From NCBI RefSeq assembly GCF_024346455.1, contig NZ_JAGQCY010000021.1, forward strand, positions 1 through 44,937: a DNA stretch of 44,937 bases, in the 5' to 3' direction. This DNA is from Cyanobium sp. Aljojuca 7A6. GTDB lineage: Bacteria > Cyanobacteriota > Cyanobacteriia > PCC-6307 > Cyanobiaceae. Made by a program: the position numbers and the translations under genes. Below, in pieces: positions 1 through 8,869 of this stretch. The first letter of the stretch is position 1; each line of letters opens with the position of its first letter. Under the pieces are notes generated by a model, which searched no databases, had not been told where the DNA came from, and saw nothing but the letters and a program-made list of their open reading frames with translations.

Positions 1-123
1 GTGCTCAACCGTGCCGGCCTCGGCATGGAAGTGATGCACGAGCGCAATGCGCACAACTTCCCGCTCGACCTGGCGGCCGCCAGCGCCACTCCTGTGGCCC
101 TGACCGCCCCGGCCATCGGCTGA
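1..123 (+). CDS. psbA: Photosystem II D1 protein, C-terminal end (partial)
   Basis: These 40 codons and the TGA are the C-terminus of D1, the reaction-centre protein that binds the Mn4CaO5 oxygen-evolving cluster in the thylakoid membrane. By family numbering, if the Ala before the extension is Ala344, the window shows His332, Glu333, His337, Asp342 and the carboxyl-donating Ala344 in the stretch [13 protein letters not shown]. It is followed by a 15-residue extension ending TAPAIG that CtpA removes during maturation. All visible manganese ligands are intact. The gene starts outside the window, so the isoform (for example residue 130) cannot be read. A strong intrinsic terminator follows at 152-177. 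Confidence 0.97.
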   Translation: MLNRAGLGMEVMHERNAHNFPLDLAAASATPVALTAPAIG

Positions 124-151
124 TCCGATCCTGCTCTCCACGAGCCCATGA

Positions 152-177
152 CCCCCTGCTTCGGCAGGGGGTTTTTT
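152..177 (+). terminator. Intrinsic terminator of psbA
   Basis: A perfect 8-bp stem, CCCCCTGC with GCAGGGGG, closes a TTCG tetraloop and is followed by six T residues (172-177). It lies 28 bases after the psbA stop. The T-tract overlaps the ATG codons at 176 and 179, so those cannot serve as starts for the next gene on a separate transcript. Confidence 0.95.
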
Positions 178-226
178 GATGGTTGTCCGCCGCATCCATC
201 ACGTGCTGCCTCTGCAGAATCGAGCC

Positions 227-1192
227 ATGCACACCTTGCCTGCCATGACTGCTGACGCTGGCCATGACCCCTTGCCCTCCTGGCGGGAGGGCGCACTCAA
301 GACCAACCTGCTCGACTTCGTCGAGAGCGTCAGTGGCCCAGGCAGCCCCGACTTCGTGGCGCCGCAGGAGCGGATCGCCGTGTTCGACAACGACGGCACG
401 CTCTGGTCCGAGCAGCCGATGTATGTGCAGATGGCCTTTGCCCTGGATCGGGCCCGCCAGTTGGTGGCGGAGCGCAGCGATCTGGCCCGTGATCCGCTGG
501 TGGCCGCGGCGGCGGCCGAAGACATGGACACCCTGATGGGCCAGGGCATGCGGGGCCTGCTGGAGTTGGTGGCTCACACCCATGCCGGGATGACCACTGC
601 GGCGTTCGCGGACCTGGCCCGCGACTGGTTGCGCGACGCCCGCCATCCGCAACGGGGTGTGCCCTACACCTGGCTTGTGTACCAGCCGATGCTGGAGCTG
701 CTGGCTTACCTGCGGGCCAGGGAGTTCAGCAACTGGATCGTGACCGGCGGTGGTGTCGAATTCGTGCGGCTTTTCGCCGAAGAGATCTACGGCATTCCCC
801 CGGATCAGGTGATCGGCTCGACCTTGCGGTTGCGCTACGCCGACGAGAACGACCAGCCCACCCTGTGGCGCGAGCCCGTGGTCGACTTCATCAACGATGG
901 CGACGGCAAACCGGTGGGCGTGCAGCGGGCCATCGGTCGCCGCCCGATCGCGGCTTTTGGCAATTCCGATGGCGACCTGGCACTGCTTCGCTGGACCACC
1001 TCCGGTCCGGGGCGGCGGCTGGGGTTGCTGTTGCACCACGATGATGCCGAGCGGGAGGTGGCCTATGACAGGAACTCCCGCTTCGGCCGGCTGGATCGGG
1101 GGCTGGAGCTGGCAGCGCAGAATGGCTGGAGCCTGGTCAGCCTTCGCCGTGACTGGAGCCAGGTGTTTCCCGCTTCCCCTGCCAAGCCGTGA
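227..1192 (+). CDS. HAD-family hydrolase (phosphoserine-phosphatase-like)
   Basis: A cytoplasmic 321-residue haloacid-dehalogenase-type phosphohydrolase. Motif I is FDNDGTLW, with the nucleophile and general-acid aspartates two residues apart. Motif II is the Thr-Gly run in IVTGGGVEF, and the metal-binding motif IV is FGNSDGDLALL near the C-terminus. A helical cap region lies between motifs I and II. The substrate cannot be told from sequence; relatives are annotated as phosphoserine phosphatase-like or general phosphatases. The ATG at 227 is preferred to 176, which lies inside the psbA terminator; 245 is also possible. The pentapeptide gene begins 7 bases after the stop, so the two are probably co-transcribed. 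Confidence 0.85.
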   Translation: MHTLPAMTADAGHDPLPSWREGALKTNLLDFVESVSGPGSPDFVAPQERIAVFDNDGTLWSEQPMYVQMAFALDRARQLVAERSDLARDPLVAAAAAEDMDTLMGQGMRGLLELVAHTHAGMTTAAFADLARDWLRDARHPQRGVPYTWLVYQPMLELLAYLRAREFSNWIVTGGGVEFVRLFAEEIYGIPPDQVIGSTLRLRYADENDQPTLWREPVVDFINDGDGKPVGVQRAIGRRPIAAFGNSDGDLALLRWTTSGPGRRLGLLLHHDDAEREVAYDRNSRFGRLDRGLELAAQNGWSLVSLRRDWSQVFPASPAKP

Positions 1193-1199
1193 CCCTTCG

Positions 1200-1940
1200 A
1201 TGATCAGGCGTCCCCCCCCTTCCACCTGGTACGAGCGCCAGCGGCAGCGGCGCGCCTCGCCCTTCTTTCGTCTGCTGGAGAGCTCCTTCGGGTTCCGGGT
1301 TGTGATCGCAGCCGCCCTCTCCTTTGGCTTGCTCGCCGCTGTCAACCGTTTCGAGAACTGCCACGATCCCTCGTCGGGGCCCGACTGCCTGACCACCGAC
1401 TTTCTGGACATCATCAGCATCGGCAATGTCGAGTCGTTCAGTATTGTCACGGCCGCAATTGTTTACCTGCTCGAAGCCTCCAAAAGGAAAGAGCGGGAGC
1501 ACCATGAAATGTTCGAACTCCTGCTCGCCCAGCGCGAGGCAAGAACGTCCAACAGCCTTGGCCGGCTGAGGGCTCTGGAAAATCTCTCTGCCGCCGGACT
1601 CTGGCAGGACGATTTCGATCTGCAGGGGGCCAATCTTGAGGGTCTAAGAATCCCATTCAGCCGTTGGCGGGGGGCAAACTTCACCAACACGCTGCTGTGC
1701 CAAGCCGATCTCCATGGCGCTGATCTGGCCAGGGCTGATTTCAGCCATGCCGATCTCACCGGCGCCGATCTCAGTGGTGCCGATCTTCGGGCCGCCAGCT
1801 TCGTGGGCGCCAAGCTGAGCCTGGCGGATCTCCGAGGAGCCAATATCGATGGGGCCAATTTCCGGGAGGCTGAACTGAACCAGACACGCTGTGACGGCAG
1901 ACTTCCGAGCCAAAACGGTGCAGACGTCGCCAACGGTTAG
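1200..1940 (+). CDS. Membrane-anchored pentapeptide-repeat protein
   Basis: A 246-residue protein with two parts. The first half has two hydrophobic segments (about residues 33-50 and 80-93) separated by a loop with two cysteines, then a charged helical stretch (KRKEREHHEMFELLLAQREA). The second half, from about residue 140, is a run of A(D/N)LXX pentapeptides such as GADLARADFSHADLTGADLS, which fold as a right-handed quadrilateral beta-helix. Such proteins are abundant in cyanobacteria and mostly of unknown role. The repeat domain probably faces the cytoplasm. The start is the ATG at 1200, 7 bases after the HAD gene; longer versions of the frame run antisense-like through that gene and are not credible. 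Confidence 0.85.
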   Translation: MIRRPPPSTWYERQRQRRASPFFRLLESSFGFRVVIAAALSFGLLAAVNRFENCHDPSSGPDCLTTDFLDIISIGNVESFSIVTAAIVYLLEASKRKEREHHEMFELLLAQREARTSNSLGRLRALENLSAAGLWQDDFDLQGANLEGLRIPFSRWRGANFTNTLLCQADLHGADLARADFSHADLTGADLSGADLRAASFVGAKLSLADLRGANIDGANFREAELNQTRCDGRLPSQNGADVANG

Positions 1941-1952
1941 AAGGCTTCAGCC

Positions 1953-2291
1953 TCAGGCGATAAGTCTGGTCAGGGCGTCCTGGGACAGAGTGGAATTGAC
2001 GAAAGAAAGGCCCACGTAGGTGTTGAATCCGGTGTTCCTCACCCAGCACACCTTGCAGGGGAGGGTGATCTTGGCAGCGGAGTCGTATTCCAGGACGAGG
2101 ATGACGACGTTGTCGTCCTCGTTGATGTCAAGACTCCCCTGACGCACCACGCAGGCCCCCTTCTCACTGACGTTACGGAGGTTGACGAACACCGATTGCT
2201 TCGAGGCCAACCTGAGGCTGACGGAGACGCCGACGGGGACAAGGAGCCGTGGGCTGCGGCGTTGCTCCTCTGGGTGCAGGTCTTGGGACAT
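1953..2291 (-). CDS. PilZ-domain protein
   Basis: A small PilZ-fold protein of 112 residues. It carries the RxxxR element (RRSPR, about residues 10-14) and, roughly 30 residues later, an N-V-S-E-K-G-A segment corresponding to the (D/N)xSxxG motif. Together these bind cyclic di-GMP in canonical PilZ domains, so ligand binding is plausible but the first motif position is Asn, not Asp. It has clear similarity to the PilZ protein at 25809-26228 (shared GACV.R.GSL and NT...GL.F segments), so the two are paralogues. The start at 2291 gives MSQDLHPEEQ; an upstream ATG at 2309 is also in frame. It faces the pentapeptide gene end to end. Confidence 0.85.
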   Translation of the reverse strand: MSQDLHPEEQRRSPRLLVPVGVSVSLRLASKQSVFVNLRNVSEKGACVVRQGSLDINEDDNVVILVLEYDSAAKITLPCKVCWVRNTGFNTYVGLSFVNSTLSQDALTRLIA

Positions 2292-2309
2292 GAATGGCGC
2301 TACAGCCAT

Positions 2310-2816
2310 CGCACTGGAGCGATCTGGCGGGGAATCGCATCATGGTAGGTCTGCTTTTTCGCTTGGACATCCCCCGCTTTCTGTCATTTTTTGCTCCCTG
2401 CGGGTGGAGCAGCCCAAGGATCGGCTATGGTTGTTACATCCGGCAGAAGCCGGCGGACCTGGTGTTCGCCTTCGCCGGAGCCAGCACCGAGCCGCCCCGC
2501 GCTTCCTGGGGACGGTCCACCAGGTCCAGCAATGACTGCCGTGTGCGATTCCCCGCGTGGGAACGGCAGCCTCCCGGTGCGAGATCCATATCCCCTTGTT
2601 TTCATTTTCCATGAACACCCTTTCCAGGCGTCCGTCGCCCTCGACACGTCCCAGTTCGTCCCCCGCCGTCGCCGGCAGGGGCACTGCCTATCCCAGTTGC
2701 CTGCTGGTGGCCAGGCCACCGCGCCACGACCCTGGCCAGCACCCCCTCACCTGGGAGGACCTGCTCGGCCGTCGCTGACGCACCCTCTCTCGGCTGGCCC
2801 TCACTTGTTGGGGTTC
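2310..2816. other. About 0.5 kb without a recognisable gene
   Basis: Several reading frames stay open here on both strands, as expected at this GC content, but none has a recognisable domain, a convincing start or protein-like composition. No tRNA, repeat array or strong intrinsic terminator was seen. The left part should contain the promoter of the minus-strand PilZ gene. Confidence 0.5.
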
Positions 2817-3284
2817 TCAATCGTCGTCGTCCCAGCGGCGGCGCTTCTCCAGCCCGTAGGCGCGCCCGGCGGGTGTCACCAGCACCCATGTGTCGCGCTT
2901 GGCCTGGGCGGCCCGCAGACGCGGCGCGTAAACATGGCGGTACCAGTCGTCTCGGACGAACTGAACGGGCACATGGCAGGCCTGATAGAGACCGCAGTAG
3001 CGACCCCAGTCACGAATCTGGTTCGGGGGCACCCGCAGGTACACCGGTTGGCTGGAGGCCTGAGTCCAGCGGTTTCGTCCCTGGGACGGCGGCCGGACGA
3101 TCACCGGCCGGTAGCCATACACCGGCGGCGGGCCCTGATTGCCGAGGTTGATCTGTCCGAGGTAGCCGGGTTGGCCCAGCTGCAGGCTCAGGGAGGTCTG
3201 GGCCTGGACCGGTGCGTAGACGATGCCAGCGCCACAGCCCACCACCAGGGCGGCATGGAGCAGTCGGGAGGATCGGCTGATCAT
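2817..3284 (-). CDS. Secreted conserved hypothetical protein
   Basis: A 155-residue protein with a Sec signal peptide: basic start (MISRSSR), hydrophobic core and an AQA-type site after about residue 28. The mature N-terminal third is rich in Gly, Pro and Tyr. The C-terminal half has a conserved-looking module with two cysteines, VPPNQIRDWGRYCGLYQACHVPVQFVRDDWY, quoted here in pieces: VPPNQIRDWGRYC, YQACHVPV and FVRDDWY. Similar exported proteins of unknown function occur widely in bacteria. The tail is very acidic (DDDD). It is probably periplasmic. No partner is evident; the neighbours on the same strand are over 100 bases away. Confidence 0.75.
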   Translation of the reverse strand: MISRSSRLLHAALVVGCGAGIVYAPVQAQTSLSLQLGQPGYLGQINLGNQGPPPVYGYRPVIVRPPSQGRNRWTQASSQPVYLRVPPNQIRDWGRYCGLYQACHVPVQFVRDDWYRHVYAPRLRAAQAKRDTWVLVTPAGRAYGLEKRRRWDDDD

Positions 3285-3393
3285 GGTGGAAGTTCCGTTG
3301 CCCCATCAGACAAACGCCTCCGGATGACTCACCGCTGACCGGGGTGGAGGGGATCTGTGACCGGACGTGACCAGTTGGCGCGCAGTAGGCGCG

Positions 3394-4143
3394 TCACCCG
3401 TCCGCAGGAAGGGGCTCCAGCAGGCCGTAGGGGGAGTAGTGGCGTTCGATCCGACAGCGGACATCGGCGTCGACCTGCCAGGTGAGCGATACCTGCACGG
3501 GCCCCGGCGGGGTGGGGGGATGAACGATCACCACCTCAACGTTGTCGTCCAGGCACCAGCGGGTGGCTGCTGCGCTGCCCGCTTCAGTGGTCTGCAGGCT
3601 GGCGACCAACGGGGTGGCGGGGCCTGCTTCGGTGACGCCGGGCCGCCATTCCCTGGCGTAGGTGAGGTTCTCCAGGGCGTCGACACCATGGCGCAGCACG
3701 ATCCGGCGGCGGCGGTCGCCGTGGGCGACGCACAACTCGGCGATCCAGGGCCAGGGACCGGTCCGATCGATGCCAAGGCTCCAGTGACCGGCGGCGCTGA
3801 TCTGCATGGCCGCCGGCGGCTCATGGAAACGCATCGGTACGGTGCGCCCGGAGTTGAGGTAGGTGAGGGCGGCTTCGATGCTGCCGTCCTGGTCGGTGAC
3901 GAGCAGGCGGGTGGGGAACCGTTCGATCTCGCGGCCATCGGGACCCAGGCGAACGAACAGGCCCTCCCAGCAGCCGCCATTCACCTCGAGCAACCTCTGG
4001 CGGGGTGGGGCACTCAACGGCATGGCAGGCCAGGTAAGGCCCTCCAGCATGGCGACAACGTTCGTGCCCCCGAGGCTGATCAGGTGATGACCAGGGGTTG
4101 GGCTGAATCTGCTCAGGGCCGTGGACGAGGAGACAAGCGTCAA
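3394..4143 (-). CDS. DUF3598-like (calycin-type) protein
   Basis: A 249-residue soluble protein without signal peptide or membrane segments. After a variable N-terminus of about 50 residues it shows NGGCWEGLFVRLGPDG, then a long run of alternating beta-like strands. This pattern of a start Asn-Gly-Trp-Gly-Phe followed by a beta-barrel is what I associate with the cyanobacterial DUF3598 family of lipocalin-like folds; the match is by eye. Function is unknown. The stop of a 53-residue membrane protein lies 3 bases upstream, so the two form a tight transcription unit. The Met at about residue 32 is an alternative start. Confidence 0.65.
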   Translation of the reverse strand: MTLVSSSTALSRFSPTPGHHLISLGGTNVVAMLEGLTWPAMPLSAPPRQRLLEVNGGCWEGLFVRLGPDGREIERFPTRLLVTDQDGSIEAALTYLNSGRTVPMRFHEPPAAMQISAAGHWSLGIDRTGPWPWIAELCVAHGDRRRRIVLRHGVDALENLTYAREWRPGVTEAGPATPLVASLQTTEAGSAAATRWCLDDNVEVVIVHPPTPPGPVQVSLTWQVDADVRCRIERHYSPYGLLEPLPADG

Positions 4144-4146
4144 CCT

Positions 4147-4308
4147 TCAGACCAAATAGGCCACGATGAGGATTAGTAGCACCACCCCAAGGATCTCCGT
4201 TCCGGAAATCGTGTACAAAGGATGGCTGGCTTCGGCGAGCGTGAACAGCCGGTAGCGCCGCTTGATCGTGCGTTTCCTCAACTTCTGAGCTGATTGTGGC
4301 TTTGGCAT
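4147..4308 (-). CDS. 53-residue basic single-pass membrane protein
   Basis: A short frame found by direct reading of the minus strand. It begins MPKPQSAQKL, continues through a strongly basic stretch (RKRTIKRRYRLF), and ends in one hydrophobic segment, EILGVVLLILIVAYLV. The arrangement predicts a tail-anchored or single-pass protein with its basic N-terminus in the cytoplasm. It stops 3 bases before the DUF3598-like gene on the same strand, which supports it as a real first gene of that unit. I recognise no family. Its base composition is less GC-rich than its surroundings. Confidence 0.65.
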   Translation of the reverse strand: MPKPQSAQKLRKRTIKRRYRLFTLAEASHPLYTISGTEILGVVLLILIVAYLV

Positions 4309-4521
4309 GGCAGAGCTCTTCGCTCATCGGCCAACGGCAGCCACGAACGACGGCAGAATCAGCCGGTTCGCGTCGGCATCGGCTGGTGAGCAACCAGGAA
4401 AATCAGCAAAATCTAATCACCCTCTCATCCTCTGGGTGTTTTCGTTCACAGCACGTTTAATTCCGACCGCCAGGCGTGTTGACGCGGGGCCATCGCAGCG
4501 GTGATCGGCCCAACGACGTGC

Positions 4522-5796
4522 TCACCCCCCCAAGGAGGGCACCAGGGTTTGGGGTTGCTGCCTTGGCGGCGCCGGTAGGCGGGTGCTCACCAGCCAGGCC
4601 AGTCCCACCAGCAGGGCCGAGGCCCAGAGGCAGGCCTGGATCCCGCCCACCAGGAACAGGGCGCCCGAAAGCAGGGTGCCCACCAGGCGGCCGGCGGCGT
4701 TGGCCATGTAGTAGAAGCCCACGTTGAGGCTCACCGCATCGGCATCGGTGTAGGCCAGCACCATGTAGCTGTGGATCGAGGAATTCATGGCGAACACCAC
4801 CCCGAACACGGCCAGACCCACCACCACCGTGAGCGCGGGGTTGCCCACCTCGCGCCAGAGGGTGATCGCCATCAGGGCGGGGATGGCCGTGAGCAGGGCG
4901 GCCCAGAACTGCACGGCGCTGGGCCCCGGCGGCCGCGTCTGACCCCAGGCCTGGCGCAGGCTCGGCGCCGACCCCTGCACGATGCCGTAGCCGATCACCC
5001 ACAGGCCCATGAAGCCGCCCACCTCCCAGAAGCGCCAGCCCAGGCTGGATTGCAGGAACACGGGCAGGGCCACCACGAACCAGACGTCGCGGGCGCCGAA
5101 CAGGAAAAAGCGGGCCAGGGAGAGCACGTTGATGCCCTCGCTCTTGGAGAACAGCGCCTTGAAGGCCGGCTTGGTCTTCATCCTGCCGATGTCCTGTGGC
5201 AACAGCAGCGTCACCAGAAAAGCCAGCGCCAGCCAGGCCGCCATCACGATCACGGCTTTGTTGAACCCCACCGTGTAGAGCAGCAGGCCCCCCACGAAGA
5301 AGCCCAGGCCCTTGAGGCCATTCTTGGCGCCGGTAAGGATGGCCACCCAGCGGAACAGCTGCTGCTCCCCCTTGGCCTGATCCTCCGGAGTTTCCGGCAC
5401 CACCACCCGGATGGCGCTCTTGGCGCTCATCTTCTCCAGGTCCTTGGCGATGCCGCTGATCGCCTGGGCCCCCATCACCCACCCCACCGACAACGCCTTG
5501 GGCCAGGTGTCGGCCACCGGCACCAGCAGGAGCAGGGCGGCGATCTGCAGCAAGGTGCCGATCCAGAGGGTGAGCTTCAGGCCGAAGCGAGCCCCCAGCC
5601 AGCCGCCGTAGAGGTTGGTGAGAATCCCGAAGAACTCATAGAAGATGAACAGGAAGGCGATCTCCAGCGTGGTGTAACCCAGCTGCAGGAAGTGGAACAC
5701 CACGAGCATGCGCAGTGCCCCATCGGTCACCGTGAACGCCCAGTTGTTGGCCGTGATGATCGCGTACTGCTGCAGGGGGGACAGCGTGCGCATCAC
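4522..5796 (-). CDS. arsJ: ArsJ organoarsenical efflux permease (MFS)
   Basis: A 424-residue major-facilitator protein with about a dozen hydrophobic segments. The N-terminus ([27 protein letters not shown]) and the loop with [13 protein letters not shown] are typical of ArsJ, the inner-membrane exporter of 1-arseno-3-phosphoglycerate. That unstable product, made by GAPDH from arsenate and glyceraldehyde 3-phosphate, decomposes outside the cell, so the pair removes arsenate. The assignment rests on the adjoining GAPDH gene as much as on sequence: the start codon overlaps the gap stop by 4 bases (ATGA), so they are translationally coupled. The strand runs away from the ArsR operator at 6850-6865. 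Confidence 0.9.
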   Translation of the reverse strand: MMRTLSPLQQYAIITANNWAFTVTDGALRMLVVFHFLQLGYTTLEIAFLFIFYEFFGILTNLYGGWLGARFGLKLTLWIGTLLQIAALLLLVPVADTWPKALSVGWVMGAQAISGIAKDLEKMSAKSAIRVVVPETPEDQAKGEQQLFRWVAILTGAKNGLKGLGFFVGGLLLYTVGFNKAVIVMAAWLALAFLVTLLLPQDIGRMKTKPAFKALFSKSEGINVLSLARFFLFGARDVWFVVALPVFLQSSLGWRFWEVGGFMGLWVIGYGIVQGSAPSLRQAWGQTRPPGPSAVQFWAALLTAIPALMAITLWREVGNPALTVVVGLAVFGVVFAMNSSIHSYMVLAYTDADAVSLNVGFYYMANAAGRLVGTLLSGALFLVGGIQACLWASALLVGLAWLVSTRLPAPPRQQPQTLVPSLGG

Positions 5797-6818
5797 GTCG
5801 CCTCCAGGCTGGCCACATGGCAGGCCAGATCAGCCATCCGGCAGCTGTAGCCCCATTCGTTGTCGTACCAGGCGAACACCTTCAGCTGGGTGCCGCCCGT
5901 CACCATCGTGGAGAGGGCATCCACGATCGAACTGCGGCTGTCGTTGAGGTAGTCGACCGACACCAGGGGCCGCTCCTCATAGCCGAGGATGCCCAGCAGG
6001 GGGCCTGCCGCCGCCGCGGCGAAGGCCCCATTCACCTCCTCCACGGTGACGGGGCGCTCCAGCTCGAACACCGCGTCGGTGATGGAGGCATTGAGCAGGG
6101 GCACGCGCACGGCGTGGCCGTTGAGCTTGCCCTGCAGCTCCGGGAAGATCAGGCCGATGGCCTTGGCTGAGCCGGTGGTGGTGGGAATCAGGCTCTGCAT
6201 GCAGGACCGGGCCCGGCGCAGATCGCTCTTGAAACTGTCGATCACCACCTGGGTGTTGGTGATGTTGTGCAGGGTGGTGATCGAGCCATGGCGGATGCCG
6301 AAGCTCTCCTGCACCACCTTCACCACCGGCGCCAGGCAGTTGGTGGTGCAGGAGGCGGCGGTGAGGATCCGGTGGCGTTCGGGCACGTAGGTGCCGTGGT
6401 TGATGCCGAAGACGATGTTGGGCACGGCGACGCCGTCCAGTTCCCCTTTCACGGGACAGGCCACGATCACCCGCCGCACACCGGCCTGCTGCAGGTAGGG
6501 GGCGAGGGTCTCGGGGGTCTTGAACTTGCCGCTGCACTCGAGCACCAGCTCCACCCCGGCTGCCTGCCAGGGCACCTCGGCCGGATGGCTGAACGTCGAC
6601 CAACCCACCCGGCGTTCCTCGACCGCGAAGCCATCGCCATCGGCCAGCACCGGCCGGCTCCACCGACCATGCACCGAGTCGAACTCCAGCAGGTGGGCGG
6701 CGGTGGCGGCGTCACCGGCACTGTCGTTGACGTGCACCAGCTCGATGCCGGGCCGCCCCCAGAGGGCGCGGAAGACCAGGCGGCCGATGCGTCCGAAACC
6801 GTTGATGCCGATCTTCAA
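5793..6818 (-). CDS. gap: Arsenate-linked glyceraldehyde-3-phosphate dehydrogenase
   Basis: A full-length 341-residue type I GAPDH. The NAD-binding start is [13 protein letters not shown]; the catalytic Cys is residue 157 in SCTTNCLAP, and the assisting His is residue 184 in [10 protein letters not shown]. In an ars operon this enzyme is thought to act with arsenate in place of phosphate to make 1-arseno-3-phosphoglycerate for ArsJ to export. The organism must have another gap gene for glycolysis and the Calvin cycle, not in this window. It is the first gene of the leftward arm of the island, starting 31 bases from the predicted ArsR operator. Confidence 0.93.
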   Translation of the reverse strand: MKIGINGFGRIGRLVFRALWGRPGIELVHVNDSAGDAATAAHLLEFDSVHGRWSRPVLADGDGFAVEERRVGWSTFSHPAEVPWQAAGVELVLECSGKFKTPETLAPYLQQAGVRRVIVACPVKGELDGVAVPNIVFGINHGTYVPERHRILTAASCTTNCLAPVVKVVQESFGIRHGSITTLHNITNTQVVIDSFKSDLRRARSCMQSLIPTTTGSAKAIGLIFPELQGKLNGHAVRVPLLNASITDAVFELERPVTVEEVNGAFAAAAAGPLLGILGYEERPLVSVDYLNDSRSSIVDALSTMVTGGTQLKVFAWYDNEWGYSCRMADLACHVASLEAT

Positions 6819-6849
6819 AGCGCCTGCCGCAACATGGACCTATCGTCAC

Positions 6850-6865
6850 ATCAGCTGCTGTTGAT
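6850..6865. promoter_or_regulatory. Predicted ArsR operator between gap and arsR
   Basis: The sequence ATCAG-CTGCTG-TTGAT is a 5-6-5 interrupted palindrome differing in one base from ATCAA-N6-TTGAT, the operator reported for ArsR of Synechocystis. It lies in the 53-base gap between the divergent gap and arsR genes, 6 bases before the arsR ATG at 6872. Repressor bound here could block both promoters until arsenite releases it. Only one copy was seen. Confidence 0.7.
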
Positions 6866-6871
6866 GGATTT

Positions 6872-7225
6872 ATGGCCGGGTTAAGGATGGCCCCTGCTCC
6901 TTCGGCTCTCTGCGAGCCGGCTCCCCTGCAGCCCGAGCAGGCGCGACTGCTGCTGCGGGCCCTGGCTGATCCGATTCGGCTGCAGGTGATCGAGGCCCTG
7001 GGCGATGGCGAGCGCTGCGTCTGCGACCTCACCAGCGAGCTGGGCCTGGCCCAGTCGAAGCTGTCGTTCCACCTCAAGGTGCTCAAGGAGACGGGCCTGC
7101 TGGCCGACCGTCAGAGCGGCCGCTGGGTGTACTACCGCCTGCAGCCCGCCGCCCTGGAGCGCCTGCGGGCCTGGCTCGCCACCCTGGCGGCCAGCTGCAC
7201 CGCCCCGGCCTCACCCTGCTCCTGA
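6872..7225 (+). CDS. arsR: ArsR/SmtB-family arsenic-responsive repressor
   Basis: A 117-residue winged-helix repressor. The family metal-site motif is present as GERCVCDLTSELGL (Cys-Val-Cys, as in the classical ELCVCDL signature), followed by the recognition helix in LAQSKLSFHLKVLKETGLL and the wing DRQSGRWVYYRL. Two further cysteines near the C-terminus (SCTAPASPC) could take part in arsenite binding. It should repress itself, acr3, and the divergent gap-arsJ pair. The start could be the ATG at 6872 or 6887; neither has a good ribosome-binding site. acr3 follows 22 bases downstream. Confidence 0.92.
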   Translation: MAGLRMAPAPSALCEPAPLQPEQARLLLRALADPIRLQVIEALGDGERCVCDLTSELGLAQSKLSFHLKVLKETGLLADRQSGRWVYYRLQPAALERLRAWLATLAASCTAPASPCS

Positions 7226-7247
7226 TCCCCCCACCAAGTGAGTCCCG

Positions 7248-8267
7248 ATGGGAATCTTCGAGCGCTTTCTGAGCCTGTGGGTCGCCTTGGCGATCGTGGC
7301 CGGTGTGGCCCTTGGCGCCTTGGTGCCCCAGCTTTCCGAGGCTGTGGCGGCGTTTGAATTCGCCCGCATCAATCTGCTGATCGCCCTGTTGGTGTGGGGA
7401 ATGATCTTCCCGATGATGCTGGCGGTGGATTTCGGTTCCATCGCCGGCCTGCGGCGCCAGCCCAGGGGATTGGTGGTGACGGTGGTCGTGAACTGGCTGA
7501 TCAAGCCGCTGACGATGACGGCCATCGCCTGGCTGTTCATCCGCGGCCTGTTCGGCGCCTGGATTCCGGCAGCCGTGGGTGATCAGTACATCGCCGGCAT
7601 GATCCTTCTGGGGGTGGCGCCCTGCACCGCCATGGTGTTCGTGTGGAGCCGGCTCAGCAACGGTGATCCCAACTACACCCTGGCCCAGGTGGCGATCAAC
7701 GACCTGATCATGGTGTTCGCCTTCGCGCCGATCGCCGCGCTGCTGCTGGGGGTGAGCAATGTGCTCGTGCCCTGGGACACCCTGGTGACGGCGGTGGGAC
7801 TGTTTGTGGTGGTGCCCCTGGCGGCCGGTTGGCTCACCAGGGTGCTGCTGCGTTCCCCCACCCGGATCGAACGCCTGGAGCAGCGGCTCAAGCCGGTGGC
7901 GATCGTGAGCCTGATCGTCACGGTGCTGCTGCTGTTCATGGTGCAGGCCCAGGCCATCCTCTCCAACCCGCTGGCGATCGTCCTGATCGCCATCCCCCTG
8001 ACCCTGCAGACCTACCTGATCTTCTGGATCACGGCCCTGTGGATGCGCTTCTGGCACCAGCCCCACGCCATCGCCGCCCCCGGCGCCATGATCGGCGCCT
8101 CCAATTTCTTTGAGCTGGCCGTGGCCGTGGCCATCAGCCTGTTCGGCCTCCACTCCGGAGCGGCCCTGGCCACCGTGGTTGGAGTGCTGGTGGAGGTTCC
8201 GGTGATGCTGTCTCTGGTGGCGATCGCCAACCGCAACCGGCGCCTGTTTCCGGCAGCCGTGTCCTGA
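7248..8267 (+). CDS. acr3: Acr3-type arsenite efflux transporter
   Basis: A 339-residue inner-membrane protein of the BART/Acr3 superfamily with about ten hydrophobic segments. The diagnostic region is [20 protein letters not shown], with the essential Cys of the fourth transmembrane helix, followed by the AINDLIMVF segment. Acr3 exports arsenite by a proton-driven antiport and is unrelated to ArsB. It lies directly after arsR and completes the second branch of the island: arsenite export beside the arsenate route of gap-arsJ. No arsenate reductase (arsC) is seen nearby, so arsenite would need to come from one encoded elsewhere or from outside. Confidence 0.93.
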   Translation: MGIFERFLSLWVALAIVAGVALGALVPQLSEAVAAFEFARINLLIALLVWGMIFPMMLAVDFGSIAGLRRQPRGLVVTVVVNWLIKPLTMTAIAWLFIRGLFGAWIPAAVGDQYIAGMILLGVAPCTAMVFVWSRLSNGDPNYTLAQVAINDLIMVFAFAPIAALLLGVSNVLVPWDTLVTAVGLFVVVPLAAGWLTRVLLRSPTRIERLEQRLKPVAIVSLIVTVLLLFMVQAQAILSNPLAIVLIAIPLTLQTYLIFWITALWMRFWHQPHAIAAPGAMIGASNFFELAVAVAISLFGLHSGAALATVVGVLVEVPVMLSLVAIANRNRRLFPAAVS

Positions 8268-8325
8268 ACGAACGGGCAGGGGGGCTCACTGCCGCCATGC
8301 TGGAAACAGCACCGGACCTCCCCCC

Positions 8326-8730
8326 ATGCTGCGTTTCCTGCTCAACGTCCTCTGGTTTGTGCTCGGGGGGTTGGTGATGGGCCTGGGCTGGTGGCTGGCC
8401 GGCCTGGTGGCGGCGATCACGATCGTGGGGATTCCCTGGGCCCGGGCCTGTTTCGTGATCGGCAACTTTTCCTTCTGGCCGTTCGGCTATGAGGCTGTCA
8501 GCCGCCGGGAGCTGACCGGCCGCATGGACTTCGGCACCGGTCCGCTGGGGCTGATCGGCAATGTGATCTGGTTCCTGCTGGCCGGCTGGTGGCTGGCCAT
8601 CGGCCATCTCAGCGCGGCGGTGGCCTGTTTCGTGACGATCATCGGCATCCCCTTCGGCCTCCAGCACATCAAGCTCGCCCTGATCGCCCTGGCCCCGATC
8701 GGGATGCAGGTGGTGCCGGTGCGGCGCTGA
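8326..8730 (+). CDS. yccF: YccF-family inner membrane protein
   Basis: A 134-residue protein made of two similar halves, each with the pattern N-V-(L/I)-W-F followed by Gly-rich membrane helices and I-x-x-(V/I)-G-I-P. These are LLNVLWFVLGG...TIVGIPWARAC and IGNVIWFLLAG...TIIGIPFGLQH. This internal duplication is characteristic of the YccF (DUF307) family, whose members sit in the cytoplasmic membrane and have no firmly assigned function. The gene is complete. It starts 58 bases after acr3 on the same strand but I see no reason to link it to arsenic. Confidence 0.88.
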   Translation: MLRFLLNVLWFVLGGLVMGLGWWLAGLVAAITIVGIPWARACFVIGNFSFWPFGYEAVSRRELTGRMDFGTGPLGLIGNVIWFLLAGWWLAIGHLSAAVACFVTIIGIPFGLQHIKLALIALAPIGMQVVPVRR

Positions 8731-8869
8731 GTCGGGGCGATCAGGCGGGCGAGCTCCAGCCAGTAGCAGACGGCAGTCTCAGCTGGCTTCAAGGCAGGAG
8801 ATCAAGCGCCCCAGGCTGATGAGACTGGCTTTTGTGGACAGGTTTAATCGATATCCGCTGAAGCGTTGT

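Noticed and set aside
176-226. Upstream start (ATG at 176 or 179) for the HAD hydrolase
   Set aside because: Both codons lie in the T-tract of the psbA terminator.
2391-3338. Long open plus-strand frame
   Set aside because: It runs opposite the clear secreted-protein gene at 2817-3284 and has no motif; in GC-rich DNA the antisense of a real gene often stays open.
4457-5482. Long minus-strand frame in another phase over arsJ
   Set aside because: Gly/Arg/Pro-rich shadow of the arsJ reading frame.
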